DNA of 24,447 nucleotides from a bacterium (GTDB taxonomy: Bacteria; UBP14; UBA6098; JAFGQG01): NCBI GenBank assembly GCA_016930435.1, contig JAFGGQ010000131.1:1-24447 (forward strand), given 5' to 3'. Below are positions 8,406 through 15,402 of this stretch, in pieces. Made by a program: the position numbers and the translations under genes. Within the stretch, counting starts at the first letter, position 1, and every line of letters starts with the position of its first letter. Under the pieces are notes generated by a model. The model was not told where the DNA came from. It worked only from the letters and a program-made list of their open reading frames with translations, and ran no database searches.

Positions 8406-8434
8406 ATAATAATATTAAAGCCTGTCAATGTCAA
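8406..8434 (-). promoter_or_regulatory. Strong sigma-70 promoter for the small exported protein
   Basis: Read on the minus strand, a perfect -35 TTGACA (8434-8429) is followed after 17 bases by the -10 TATTAT (8411-8406). A second TTGACA abuts the first as a direct repeat (8428-8423) but has no -10 at the right spacing. The transcript would start near 8399, giving a very short leader to the ATG at 8388 or about 23 bases to the ATG at 8376. The small gene can therefore be expressed without the three genes upstream. Confidence 0.6.
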
Positions 8435-8453
8435 GTTCCTCTTTTAGTCTCTT

Positions 8454-9284
8454 TCAATTATCTATCATATTAGCATATAAACTTGTATTACATCCCTTAG
8501 TAATATTGACCTTATGCCGGTATTCCGGCAAATACCGGTACTTCAGTCTGATTTTGTGTTTCCCTGCGGGTAAGGATAAAGCAAGCGGAGTAACCCCATA
8601 AAAGTTTCCGTCGATCAACACCGTTGCACCCAGTGGGTAAGAATTAATGAACAGCGATCCAAAACCGTAATAAGGAGATGGATAGGGATAAGGAGGGCAA
8701 GAGTTCCCTCCTTCAATTACCCAAAAGGTCACCTGATCATAAGAACAGTAGTGATCATAGTCTGCAGGTTCGTGGATAATCCTCTTCAGGGATTCGGCAT
8801 TTCGTTCTACATGAGGCAGACTTTGAAATTGCTGGCGGTAATGCTGATAATTATATACTGGTTCCGGACTGAGCACTGCTATGATAGTTTCGCGGCCCGA
8901 CGGACCGGATACCCTCAGGTGATAATGGTCCCGATGGTCCGGAATGCGGTATGTCTGCCCGGCATATACATAGCTGTTATCCCAGCTATCGTAAGGGTAG
9001 AGGATTTCGATCTGCCCATCGGGTTGAATATCGTAAAGCACTACATATCCGCTCTTTTCGGTTCTGAAATAAATTGCTATCTCCTCCCCTACCCGGTAGG
9101 TTGCCCCTTCCGGCTTGTCTATCCAAACCCACAAATCTCGTCCAATTTCAGGTGGTTGAGGATCGTGTACGATTCGTTCGATCTTGTTCACCCCATCCGC
9201 GCGCTGGGCTTCAGAAGGGTCACTTAATAGTAATTTGCTTAATGATAGCAGTATAATTATGCCCGTATAAACCAGCTTGTTCAT
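8454..9284 (-). CDS. Exported DUF4384-PEGA domain protein
   Basis: A 276-residue exported protein. A hydrophobic signal segment covers about residues 5-21. Residues ~50-140 resemble DUF4384: VWIDKPEGATYRVGEEIAIY followed by a segment ending in LYPYD, the usual hallmark of this domain in envelope proteins. Residues ~209-262 are a PEGA domain, with a GSLFINSYPLGATVLIDG-like start and GVTPLALSLPAGKH. PEGA domains are short beta modules of surface proteins. A Pro/Tyr-rich linker (196-207) joins the two. The ATG overlaps the stop of the preceding gene as ATGA and has a Shine-Dalgarno AGGAGG at 9295-9290. DUF4384 followed by PEGA is known from delta-proteobacterial and candidate-phylum surface proteins, but no function is established; binding within the envelope is my inference. 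Confidence 0.88.
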   Translation of the reverse strand: MNKLVYTGIIILLSLSKLLLSDPSEAQRADGVNKIERIVHDPQPPEIGRDLWVWIDKPEGATYRVGEEIAIYFRTEKSGYVVLYDIQPDGQIEILYPYDSWDNSYVYAGQTYRIPDHRDHYHLRVSGPSGRETIIAVLSPEPVYNYQHYRQQFQSLPHVERNAESLKRIIHEPADYDHYCSYDQVTFWVIEGGNSCPPYPYPSPYYGFGSLFINSYPLGATVLIDGNFYGVTPLALSLPAGKHKIRLKYRYLPEYRHKVNITKGCNTSLYANMIDN

Positions 9285-9907
9285 TTTGACCTCCTAATAC
9301 TTCCCGATGGCTTGGAGCTTGAGCTTCGGGAGTTCAGAGTCGATGAAGATTTTGGCCGGACCTCATCATCATGCGACCGGGTTTCGGAGCACTCTCGATC
9401 CCTTTGTACCGGGGCGCTGTTATTTTTTGTGGATATTGTGTTGTTCTTTGTTGGAGGCCGCTCCACTTGCCTCTCGCTATTTGTAATATGACGGGGTTCT
9501 GCCTCCCGGATCCGTGTAACCGGTTTTTCGCGATACTCCGGGCTGTATTTTTCGTAGCCGCGTCGGGTGCTCAACCGCCCTTCCTGGGGCGCATAATAGT
9601 ACCGGCCATCATCATGATAGTAGCGCCAACGCCCACCAAGATACTCCCGGTGGTGATAGCACATTCGAACCGGACGTGGACAACCCGGGAACCACCAGTA
9701 AAACCAGCTATGACAATAACATTCACAGCAATCCCAGTAATAGCAATAGTCATAACAATCATAGTAGGGATTGTAATAATTCCACCAGTTCCAATCGATG
9801 AATATTTGCAGGCAAGCATCTGCCCGGGCAGTCTGTACCGCTTTCATAGGTATAATACCGATAATGAAGGCGATACTCAGGATGGTTATAATTATCTTTT
9901 TACTCAT
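9281..9907 (-). CDS. Exported Tyr/Trp/Cys-rich protein with an Arg/Ser-rich tail, unknown family
   Basis: A 208-residue protein of unrecognised family. Residues 1-30 form a signal peptide (MSKK, hydrophobic 5-20, likely cleavage near TARADA). Residues 32-83 hold nine cysteines (32, 51, 55, 60, 61, 63, 65, 76, 83), and residues 39-72 contain 17 Tyr or Trp. A Tyr/Arg/His segment (84-105, including GGRWRYYHDDGRYYY) follows, then a basic, disordered half ending in SSSSKP...RRSK. The coding strand is supported by the signal peptide, ATGA overlaps with both neighbours, and AGGAGG Shine-Dalgarno sequences before this gene (9923-9918) and the next. A long frame on the opposite strand lacks these. The cysteines could form disulfides or bind metal, and the dense aromatics suggest a structural or cross-linked surface layer. 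Both are inference. Confidence 0.8.
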   Translation of the reverse strand: MSKKIIITILSIAFIIGIIPMKAVQTARADACLQIFIDWNWWNYYNPYYDCYDYCYYWDCCECYCHSWFYWWFPGCPRPVRMCYHHREYLGGRWRYYHDDGRYYYAPQEGRLSTRRGYEKYSPEYREKPVTRIREAEPRHITNSERQVERPPTKNNTISTKNNSAPVQRDRECSETRSHDDEVRPKSSSTLNSRSSSSKPSGSIRRSK

Positions 9908-10737
9908 TTTAAAACATCCTCCTGTTCTGTTAAAGTTAATCCCTGAATATTATCCTGGGGCTGGGTTTTCCGGGCTTTTAGCTCGGGGTTTCCGGTATCG
10001 GTTTGATAAGCCCAATCAAAGATCACGTATTGGGGGTAGCTGGCCAGATTCAACCGGATCTTCGCAAAATGATTGTCACAGGTCCATACACAGTAAGCAT
10101 GGCCGGCAACGAGAAGGGCCGGGGAGCTGTGCCAACCATCCTCCGGAGCCCAGTCCACCTCATCCAGGGTAGATACGTACCCGTAATCCAGAATATCGGT
10201 CATGCTGTTGCCCGGATATAGGAAAAATGCGCCCGAATTATAGACCAGGTAAACATCCGTGGAAGGATAATCCCATTCCCGAACCCTGTACTCGGAGAAA
10301 TCATAACCTGAATCGTAAGGATATTCCGAATGGTTCCATAGGATCACACCATATCCCTCCGGCCGGGGAGTGTCATATACCAGATCAGCGGACAGTTCGC
10401 TTTCATTACCATCCCAATCATAGGAGGAAATGGCGTAGTAATAGGTTTCCCCATTCGCAACCTGTCTGTCCATAAAGCATGCTGATCTGGTTTCCCCGAT
10501 GAGATCATAATAACCTGAAGCAGCAAAACCCCTATAAACCCTGTATCCAGCGAGGTCACAGGTATTCAGTGGATTCCAGTACAGTGAAACAGCACCATCG
10601 CGGGTAATACTATGAACATTATAGGGGACCGGTGGGGGCGTATAGTCACACCACCAACATTCATTACAGTCATAACACTCACACCCCCACAGGCCTATGA
10701 AGGCTATCCCTACAAGCAACAGTAAATATTTTCTCAT
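9904..10737 (-). CDS. FN3-domain lipoprotein with an N-terminal cysteine cluster
   Basis: A 277-residue lipoprotein that heads the three-gene minus-strand block. The signal peptide ends in the lipobox GLWGC, with C19 the lipidated residue. Immediately after it come C21, C24, C27 and C30, a close-packed cluster that is unusual beside a lipid anchor. Residues ~34-125 are a fibronectin type III domain: PPPVPYNV, YWNPL, YRVYRG, YYYAISSYDWDGNESE. The remaining 150 residues, rich in Tyr, Trp and Asp, are not assigned. The ATG has a clear AAGGAG Shine-Dalgarno at 10750-10745, seven bases away. The stop overlaps the next start as ATGA. FN3 modules mediate protein or carbohydrate binding outside the cell; a surface adhesion or assembly role is inferred. 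Confidence 0.87.
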   Translation of the reverse strand: MRKYLLLLVGIAFIGLWGCECYDCNECWWCDYTPPPVPYNVHSITRDGAVSLYWNPLNTCDLAGYRVYRGFAASGYYDLIGETRSACFMDRQVANGETYYYAISSYDWDGNESELSADLVYDTPRPEGYGVILWNHSEYPYDSGYDFSEYRVREWDYPSTDVYLVYNSGAFFLYPGNSMTDILDYGYVSTLDEVDWAPEDGWHSSPALLVAGHAYCVWTCDNHFAKIRLNLASYPQYVIFDWAYQTDTGNPELKARKTQPQDNIQGLTLTEQEDVLK

Positions 10738-10868
10738 AATTCATCTCCTTGTCTTCTTTTCCATTTACACCATTAAATGACAAAAACCATGCCAAAATGT
10801 ATCTTATTGCTAATCAAGGAGTTCGCTTTGCAATGGATTACTTTTATGTTACTCATTTTGTTCATCAC

Positions 10869-10883
10869 GCACAATTATTGTGC
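10869..10883. promoter_or_regulatory. Perfect inverted repeat, candidate operator between divergent genes
   Basis: GCACAAT at 10869-10875 and ATTGTGC at 10877-10883 are exact reverse complements around one central T. The site lies in the 233-base divergent region between the FN3 lipoprotein and the beta-barrel gene, about 30 bases upstream of the predicted -10 of the latter. This is where a dimeric regulator could act on either side. It has the TTGTG half-site flavour of several regulators but does not match CRP/FNR, Rex or NrdR consensus spacing. Confidence 0.4.
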
Positions 10884-10914
10884 ATAAATATCCGGATGAT
10901 TTAATTACCAATAT

Positions 10915-10920
10915 TATAAT
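10915..10920 (+). promoter_or_regulatory. -10 element for the beta-barrel gene
   Basis: A perfect TATAAT at 10915-10920 lies 50 bases before the ATG at 10971. The -35 region 17-18 bases upstream (TCCGGA/CCGGAT) is poor, so the promoter may need an activator. The inverted repeat at 10869-10883 is placed where an activator could bind. Confidence 0.4.
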
Positions 10921-10970
10921 TTTCTTGATGCGCGCTCCAGTAATCCTATATTTACTGAAAAACCAAGCGG

Positions 10971-12224
10971 ATGACAAAAATGAAAAGAGAATTTTGCCTT
11001 ATCGTTACCTCGGTATTAGCGCTGATTTTGAATTACAACTCCCTTGACAGTCAGGAGTGGGACATTGAAACCGGCGCCAAATATAATGCAATATTACAGA
11101 AAAGCGCTTACTTTGAAGAGGATACCCTTAGCGTTATAAGCGAGTATATGCTCTTCTTCAAACCGGAATATGACTACAGATCAGACAAGCATCGCTTTAC
11201 GGGTTCACCATACTTGAGTATAGGCAGCAAATCACTTAAGGGTAAGTTGGAAACACTCTACAAATACAAATCCGATAAGCTATATTGGTATCTCAGGGAA
11301 GATATTGAGGGCCGTTTATATCACACTGCTGGTGAATCCGGTAAAAATTACCTGAAGAATTATTTAAAGGGTAGTATCGATTATTATATTGGTAAATGGA
11401 GCCTTATCAGCATGCTATCCATGGAGAGCAAAAAGTACCAGGAAAACGAAAGCTATCGGTTGGATTATCACCTGGGCAAGCTTGAATTAGGCACTTCAGT
11501 TAATATTACTGATAATGACCAGCTCGAGTTGACCTATCAATATGGACACCGGGAAGTCCCTGATTCACATGAAGTTGGCTATGATAAACACATTGTGGAC
11601 CTTTATTGGGAACGCTGGTGGGGCTTTGGAAATTACCTCACCATGCTCCTTGAATATGAATCACGAAATTACTTTCAGCCCGATGAGGAGGATGATTATT
11701 CTTCCTTTTACGGTCAATCCAGCGGAATGTTCTATCTGGGCTCCCTCTTTTCTATAACAACAGAATATGAATATAATTTTCGGCACTATGCCATTAAGAA
11801 TTACATTCATTCAGATTATTATAAGCATACCCTAAAGGGAGGTCCCCAATTCCAGATATCGCCCAGGACTAAAATAGGTACAGCCCCGGAAATCACTTTC
11901 TCCCATTCCGATTCAGCCACCTTCGGTGATTCCTATACCGATCTGGGAGTTGAGCTGAGCCTGGATATACTGAAACACAAGCAGATATGGGTAAACATGA
12001 CGATGAAACCGGGTTACCGATGGTATGATATCCGGAGTGAAGATGACCCCTATGGATTATATTCAGATTACTTCTTTACCGAAGCAATGCTTCTTTTCAA
12101 CTGGTGGTTCCACCAAAATTTGAAGCTGACCGTAATGGGTACCTATTATCCGGAGTGGCATGACCAGGACCAAGATAACATTACAACCTCATATATTTCA
12201 ACCAAAGTCGAATATGAATTCTGA
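10971..12224 (+). CDS. Predicted outer-membrane beta-barrel protein
   Basis: No specific family is recognised. The 417-residue product starts with a signal peptide (MTKMKREFCLIVTSVLALIL). The rest is a succession of short alternating hydrophobic/polar strands rich in Tyr, Trp, Ser and charged turns, such as LKGKLETLYKYKSDKLYWYL and NMTMKPGYRWYDI. It ends VEYEF with a C-terminal Phe, the recognition residue of the BAM complex for outer-membrane barrels. The strand density fits a barrel of roughly 16-20 strands; that count is an estimate. A second ATG at 10980 would give a start MKREF. No strong Shine-Dalgarno is visible. The stop overlaps the next ATG by 11 bases, so the two genes are probably co-transcribed. 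Confidence 0.78.
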   Translation: MTKMKREFCLIVTSVLALILNYNSLDSQEWDIETGAKYNAILQKSAYFEEDTLSVISEYMLFFKPEYDYRSDKHRFTGSPYLSIGSKSLKGKLETLYKYKSDKLYWYLREDIEGRLYHTAGESGKNYLKNYLKGSIDYYIGKWSLISMLSMESKKYQENESYRLDYHLGKLELGTSVNITDNDQLELTYQYGHREVPDSHEVGYDKHIVDLYWERWWGFGNYLTMLLEYESRNYFQPDEEDDYSSFYGQSSGMFYLGSLFSITTEYEYNFRHYAIKNYIHSDYYKHTLKGGPQFQISPRTKIGTAPEITFSHSDSATFGDSYTDLGVELSLDILKHKQIWVNMTMKPGYRWYDIRSEDDPYGLYSDYFFTEAMLLFNWWFHQNLKLTVMGTYYPEWHDQDQDNITTSYISTKVEYEF

Positions 12225-13722
12225 TAACGGTCCCAAAATAAGAACCTTGCTCTATAATGGGAGGGTCTATTCCTTGGAAGACGGGACTTTTCATCATAGT
12301 ATCCTGATTTCTGGTGAAACAGTAGAAGCGCTTGACCCCTCTTCCCATTCGGGCGAAGGAGTCCAACTTATAGATTTGAATGGACAAACCGTACTTCCGG
12401 CTTTTACGGATTGTCATGTACACTTTTTCGAAACCGGTTTAAAAAGCCTCTACCTGGACTTTTCCAGGATTCAAAGTATCATCGAACTTCAGGATATGAT
12501 CACCGGTATCCTGGATCAAAGAGATATTCATCAGGGCTGGGCTTACAATCCTGCGAACGTAATTGAGAACCGGGAATTAACCCGGGAGGATCTGGACAGG
12601 GTTAGCCCCCGGAAACCAATCTTCATCAGGAGGGTGGATGGCCATTCCTCCTATCTGAACAGCGCTGCAATTGAAATGATTGCACCCTTTATTTTCGATT
12701 GGGAGGGTACTGATGAAATGGATAATGGTATTTTACGGAAAACCGCTCACGAGAAAGCGGACAAATACTTCCTGGAGCGGGTAAATTCGTCCACACTCCA
12801 TGAGGCTGCCCTAATGGTTCAGAAAGAAGCTATTCGGAAAGGATGTTGTTGTATCCACGCCTTTACCCCATTCCCGGAATGGACAAGAGTATTATTGGGG
12901 CTTCAAAATGAACTCATCATCCAGACCGTCCCCTTCTGCCATACCCTCTTTGTGGATGAGGTGGTTAAACTTAATCTGCCTCGTATCGGTGGCTGCATTT
13001 TGATAGATGGTTCCTTTGGTTCACATTCCGCAGCGCTTTTTAAATCCTACCGGGATGATCCCGGAAATACAGGCCGGCTTTACCTCAATGATAATGAACT
13101 TGAACGCTTTTTCAAAGAAGCAACAGAAAAAGGATTGCAGGTCGCAATGCATGCCATTGGACCACGGGCAATTCAGCAATATTTGGATAATATCGAAAAA
13201 GCTGCTGACCTGCATACCCTTAAGACACTACGGCCCCGGCTGGAACATGCCGAGCTGCCTACACCCGAACACCTAAAAAGGGTCAAAAAAGCAGGGATAA
13301 TTCTCAGTATGCAACCCGCTTTCGAATATTATTGGGGCGGTCCGAAGGGCCTTTACTACAAAAGACTGGGCAATCGCTGGAAGCATACCAATCCCTTCAA
13401 AACCATCCTTTCCCATGGCATTACCATTATCGGAGGGTCCGATTCATACGTTACACCCATAGACCCCCTACTCGGGATACACGCCGCAGTAAACCACCCC
13501 AACCCCCGGGAGCGGCTTAACGTGCTCGAAGCCCTTCGGCTATTTACCGTTAATCCCGCTTTTGCAGCGCATCAAGAGCAGTATTCGGGCAGCTTGAAAC
13601 CTGGTCAAATTGCAAATTTGATCATCCTCAAAGAAGATCCATTCACGATTCAGTACAGCAACTTGAAGGACCTTGTAGTCAACAAAATAATGATCAGGGG
13701 CGTTTTCAGGGACATTTTGTAA
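12214..13722 (+). CDS. YtcJ-like metal-dependent amidohydrolase
   Basis: An amidohydrolase of the YtcJ/Amidohydro_3 type, which hydrolyses C-N bonds; the substrate is unknown. From the ATG at 12214 it has 502 residues. Metal-site residues are visible: H68 and H70 in DCHVHF, H313 in AMHAIG, H345 in LEHAE and D410 in GGSDS. Family blocks RRVDGHSSYLN, MQPAFEYYWGG and NVLEALRLFTVNPA also match. The frame is open to an ATG at 12160, but that would place 18 more residues inside the barrel gene and precede the usual LLYNGRVYS start, so 12214 is preferred. There is no signal peptide, so it acts in the cytoplasm. The 11-base overlap with the barrel gene suggests linked expression, possibly uptake followed by hydrolysis of a compound; that link is inference. 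Confidence 0.9.
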   Translation: MNSDNGPKIRTLLYNGRVYSLEDGTFHHSILISGETVEALDPSSHSGEGVQLIDLNGQTVLPAFTDCHVHFFETGLKSLYLDFSRIQSIIELQDMITGILDQRDIHQGWAYNPANVIENRELTREDLDRVSPRKPIFIRRVDGHSSYLNSAAIEMIAPFIFDWEGTDEMDNGILRKTAHEKADKYFLERVNSSTLHEAALMVQKEAIRKGCCCIHAFTPFPEWTRVLLGLQNELIIQTVPFCHTLFVDEVVKLNLPRIGGCILIDGSFGSHSAALFKSYRDDPGNTGRLYLNDNELERFFKEATEKGLQVAMHAIGPRAIQQYLDNIEKAADLHTLKTLRPRLEHAELPTPEHLKRVKKAGIILSMQPAFEYYWGGPKGLYYKRLGNRWKHTNPFKTILSHGITIIGGSDSYVTPIDPLLGIHAAVNHPNPRERLNVLEALRLFTVNPAFAAHQEQYSGSLKPGQIANLIILKEDPFTIQYSNLKDLVVNKIMIRGVFRDIL

Positions 13723-13728
13723 ATTTCA

Positions 13729-13756
13729 TTGACTAATTAATATAGCTCGATAAATT
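13729..13756 (+). promoter_or_regulatory. Candidate promoter for purN-purC
   Basis: TTGACT (13729-13734) followed by TAAATT (13751-13756) with a 16-base spacer is one candidate. TTGATA (13755-13760) with TATATG (13777-13782), also spaced 16, is another. The region also holds a small inverted repeat GATATT-ATA-AATATC (13757-13771). The DNA is very AT-rich, so which element is used cannot be decided by eye. No PurR-like operator or purine riboswitch is recognisable. Confidence 0.35.
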
Positions 13757-13844
13757 GATATTATAAATATCCTATATATATGTTGTAAGAGCGCAAACAA
13801 TAATTTCTGTTTGGAGTTTCAGTAAATCTCACGCAATAATGATA

Positions 13845-13851
13845 AAGGAGG
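13845..13851 (+). promoter_or_regulatory. Shine-Dalgarno sequence that decides the purN start
   Basis: AAGGAGG lies five bases before the in-frame TTG at 13857. The ATG at 13839 precedes it and has no Shine-Dalgarno of its own, so the AAGGAGG would be translated if that ATG were used. The TTG is the better start. Confidence 0.65.
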
Positions 13852-13856
13852 AGGGT

Positions 13857-14486
13857 TTGAGTGAACTTAGACTGGCAGTTTTTGCCTCCGGTTCAGGAAG
13901 TAACCTGCAGGCCATTATCGATGCCATAAAGGAGGGTAAATTAGAAGCCCGAATCAACCTGGTAGTCAGCGACAAGATAGACGCCTTTGCCCTTGAACGG
14001 GCTCAAAAGGAGGGCATTTCCACTGTCTATATCAACCGCAAGGACTTCTCCGAAAGGGGCGATTTCATCAATCGTTTATTGGCCATAATGGATGAGTACC
14101 GGGTGAACTTTATAGTCCTGGCAGGTTATATGAAGAAGGTTCCCACGGAGCTGGTGCGAAAATTTACAGGTAGGATGTTGAATATTCATCCAGCCCTCGT
14201 TCCGGCTTTTTGCGGAAAAGGCTATTACGGGATGAAGGTCCACCAGGCAGTCGTGGATTATGGGGTTAAAGTTACAGGAGTTACCGTTCACCTGGTGGAT
14301 GAGGAATATGATAATGGTGCAATCGTCGCACAGTGCACCGTCAAGGTTATGGATGATGACACTGCAGAATCTTTAGCAGAAAGAGTATTGGAGTACGAAC
14401 ATGCCATTTACCCTGAAACCATCCAATTATTCGCTGCAGACCGGGTGGATATCAGGGGACGCAAAACATATATAAAGGATAATTAA
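13857..14486 (+). CDS. purN: Phosphoribosylglycinamide formyltransferase
   Basis: PurN transfers the formyl group of 10-formyl-THF to GAR in de novo purine synthesis. From the TTG at 13857 it has 209 residues and begins close to the conserved LAVFASGSGSNLQAII segment, which is how PurN proteins normally start; the ATG at 13839 would add six residues. Catalytic residues by alignment with E. coli: N109 and H111 in NIHPALVPAF, H145 in VHLV and D152 in EEYDNG, matching N106, H108, H137 and D144. The PAF.GKGYYG.KVHQ loop is present. It ends one base before purC. Confidence 0.95.
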   Translation: MSELRLAVFASGSGSNLQAIIDAIKEGKLEARINLVVSDKIDAFALERAQKEGISTVYINRKDFSERGDFINRLLAIMDEYRVNFIVLAGYMKKVPTELVRKFTGRMLNIHPALVPAFCGKGYYGMKVHQAVVDYGVKVTGVTVHLVDEEYDNGAIVAQCTVKVMDDDTAESLAERVLEYEHAIYPETIQLFAADRVDIRGRKTYIKDN

Positions 14487-14487
14487 C

Positions 14488-15387
14488 ATGGAAGCTTTGA
14501 TCACAACGACTATTAAAAACTACCCTCTTATCAGAAAGGGGAAAGTAAGGGATATTTACCAGATCGATGATCATCGTTTGTTAATCATTGCCACCGACCG
14601 GATCTCGGCTTTCGACAGCATACTTCCCAATGGCATTCCCGGCCGGGGGAAAATACTGAACCAGATGTCCGTTTTCTGGTTCAAGTACACTGAGGACATC
14701 ATACCCAATCACCTTTTAGCCTGGCGGGTAAAAGACTATCCAACGGACCTGATTGAATGGGAAGATGAGCTTGAGGGGCGTTCCATGCTGGTGAAAATAG
14801 CGGACAGGATAGATATCGAGTGCGTAGTCAGGGGTTATTTGGCCGGATCCGGCTGGCGAAGTTACCAGAAAAACGGGACTGTCTGCGGGATTAAGCTCCC
14901 TGAAGGATTGGGGCTATCCGCCCGGCTGCCTGAACCCATCTTTACCCCATCTACCAAAGCAGAGACCGGCCACGATGAAAACATCAGTTTTCATCGGATG
15001 AGCAAAATGATCGATCCCCAACTGGCGGAGAAACTGAAGGAAACCAGCCTGGCGCTTTACATTAAAGCCAGGGACTATGCCCTGGATAAAAACATTATTA
15101 TTGCTGATACAAAATTCGAATTCGGCCTGCTCAAAGATAAACTCATCCTCATAGATGAAGCACTCTCTCCCGATTCATCACGGTTCTGGAATCTTCTGGA
15201 CTGGGAAGAGGGGGTAACCCAGAAATCTTATGATAAGGAATACATTCGGGAATACCTTCGAAGCATCGGGTGGATGGGCGATGGACCTATTCCCACATTG
15301 CCCCCTGAGGTGGTCGAAGGCACCCTGAAAAAATACAACACGATTTTTAAAAATCTCGTTCCACCAACATTCTTTGAAAAAGCCTAA
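14488..15387 (+). CDS. purC: SAICAR synthetase
   Basis: PurC joins aspartate to CAIR with ATP to form SAICAR in purine synthesis. The 299-residue length matches the longer, yeast-like form rather than the ~240-residue short form. Recognised blocks are RKGKVRDIYQ, ATDRISAFD, IECVVRGYLAGSGWRSYQ, IFTPSTKAETGHDENI, IIADTKFEFGL and IDEALSPDSSRFW, the last two being signature regions. The ATG follows purN by one base, with AAAGGA at 14475-14480 as Shine-Dalgarno. The order purN-purC puts two pathway steps in one transcript; the other pur genes are not in the window. Confidence 0.96.
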   Translation: MEALITTTIKNYPLIRKGKVRDIYQIDDHRLLIIATDRISAFDSILPNGIPGRGKILNQMSVFWFKYTEDIIPNHLLAWRVKDYPTDLIEWEDELEGRSMLVKIADRIDIECVVRGYLAGSGWRSYQKNGTVCGIKLPEGLGLSARLPEPIFTPSTKAETGHDENISFHRMSKMIDPQLAEKLKETSLALYIKARDYALDKNIIIADTKFEFGLLKDKLILIDEALSPDSSRFWNLLDWEEGVTQKSYDKEYIREYLRSIGWMGDGPIPTLPPEVVEGTLKKYNTIFKNLVPPTFFEKA

Positions 15388-15402
15388 TTAGTAACCTGAT
15401 CA

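Noticed and set aside
8751-9227. A 158-residue plus-strand frame inside the DUF4384-PEGA gene
   Set aside because: It overlaps recognisable DUF4384 sequence on the other strand and resembles no protein.
9371-9946. A 191-residue open frame on the plus strand opposite the Tyr/Trp/Cys-rich gene
   Set aside because: It lacks a Shine-Dalgarno and a plausible domain, and the opposite strand has a signal peptide, ATGA overlaps at both ends and AGGAGG sequences. The plus frame is a by-product of biased codons.
10869-10883. NrdR or CRP/FNR box interpretation of the inverted repeat
   Set aside because: The spacing and length do not fit: NrdR boxes are 16 bases with a different core, and CRP/FNR half-sites are separated by four to six bases.
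12160-12213. Upstream in-frame ATG for the amidohydrolase
   Set aside because: It would extend 65 bases into the barrel gene and add residues that precede the normal family start.
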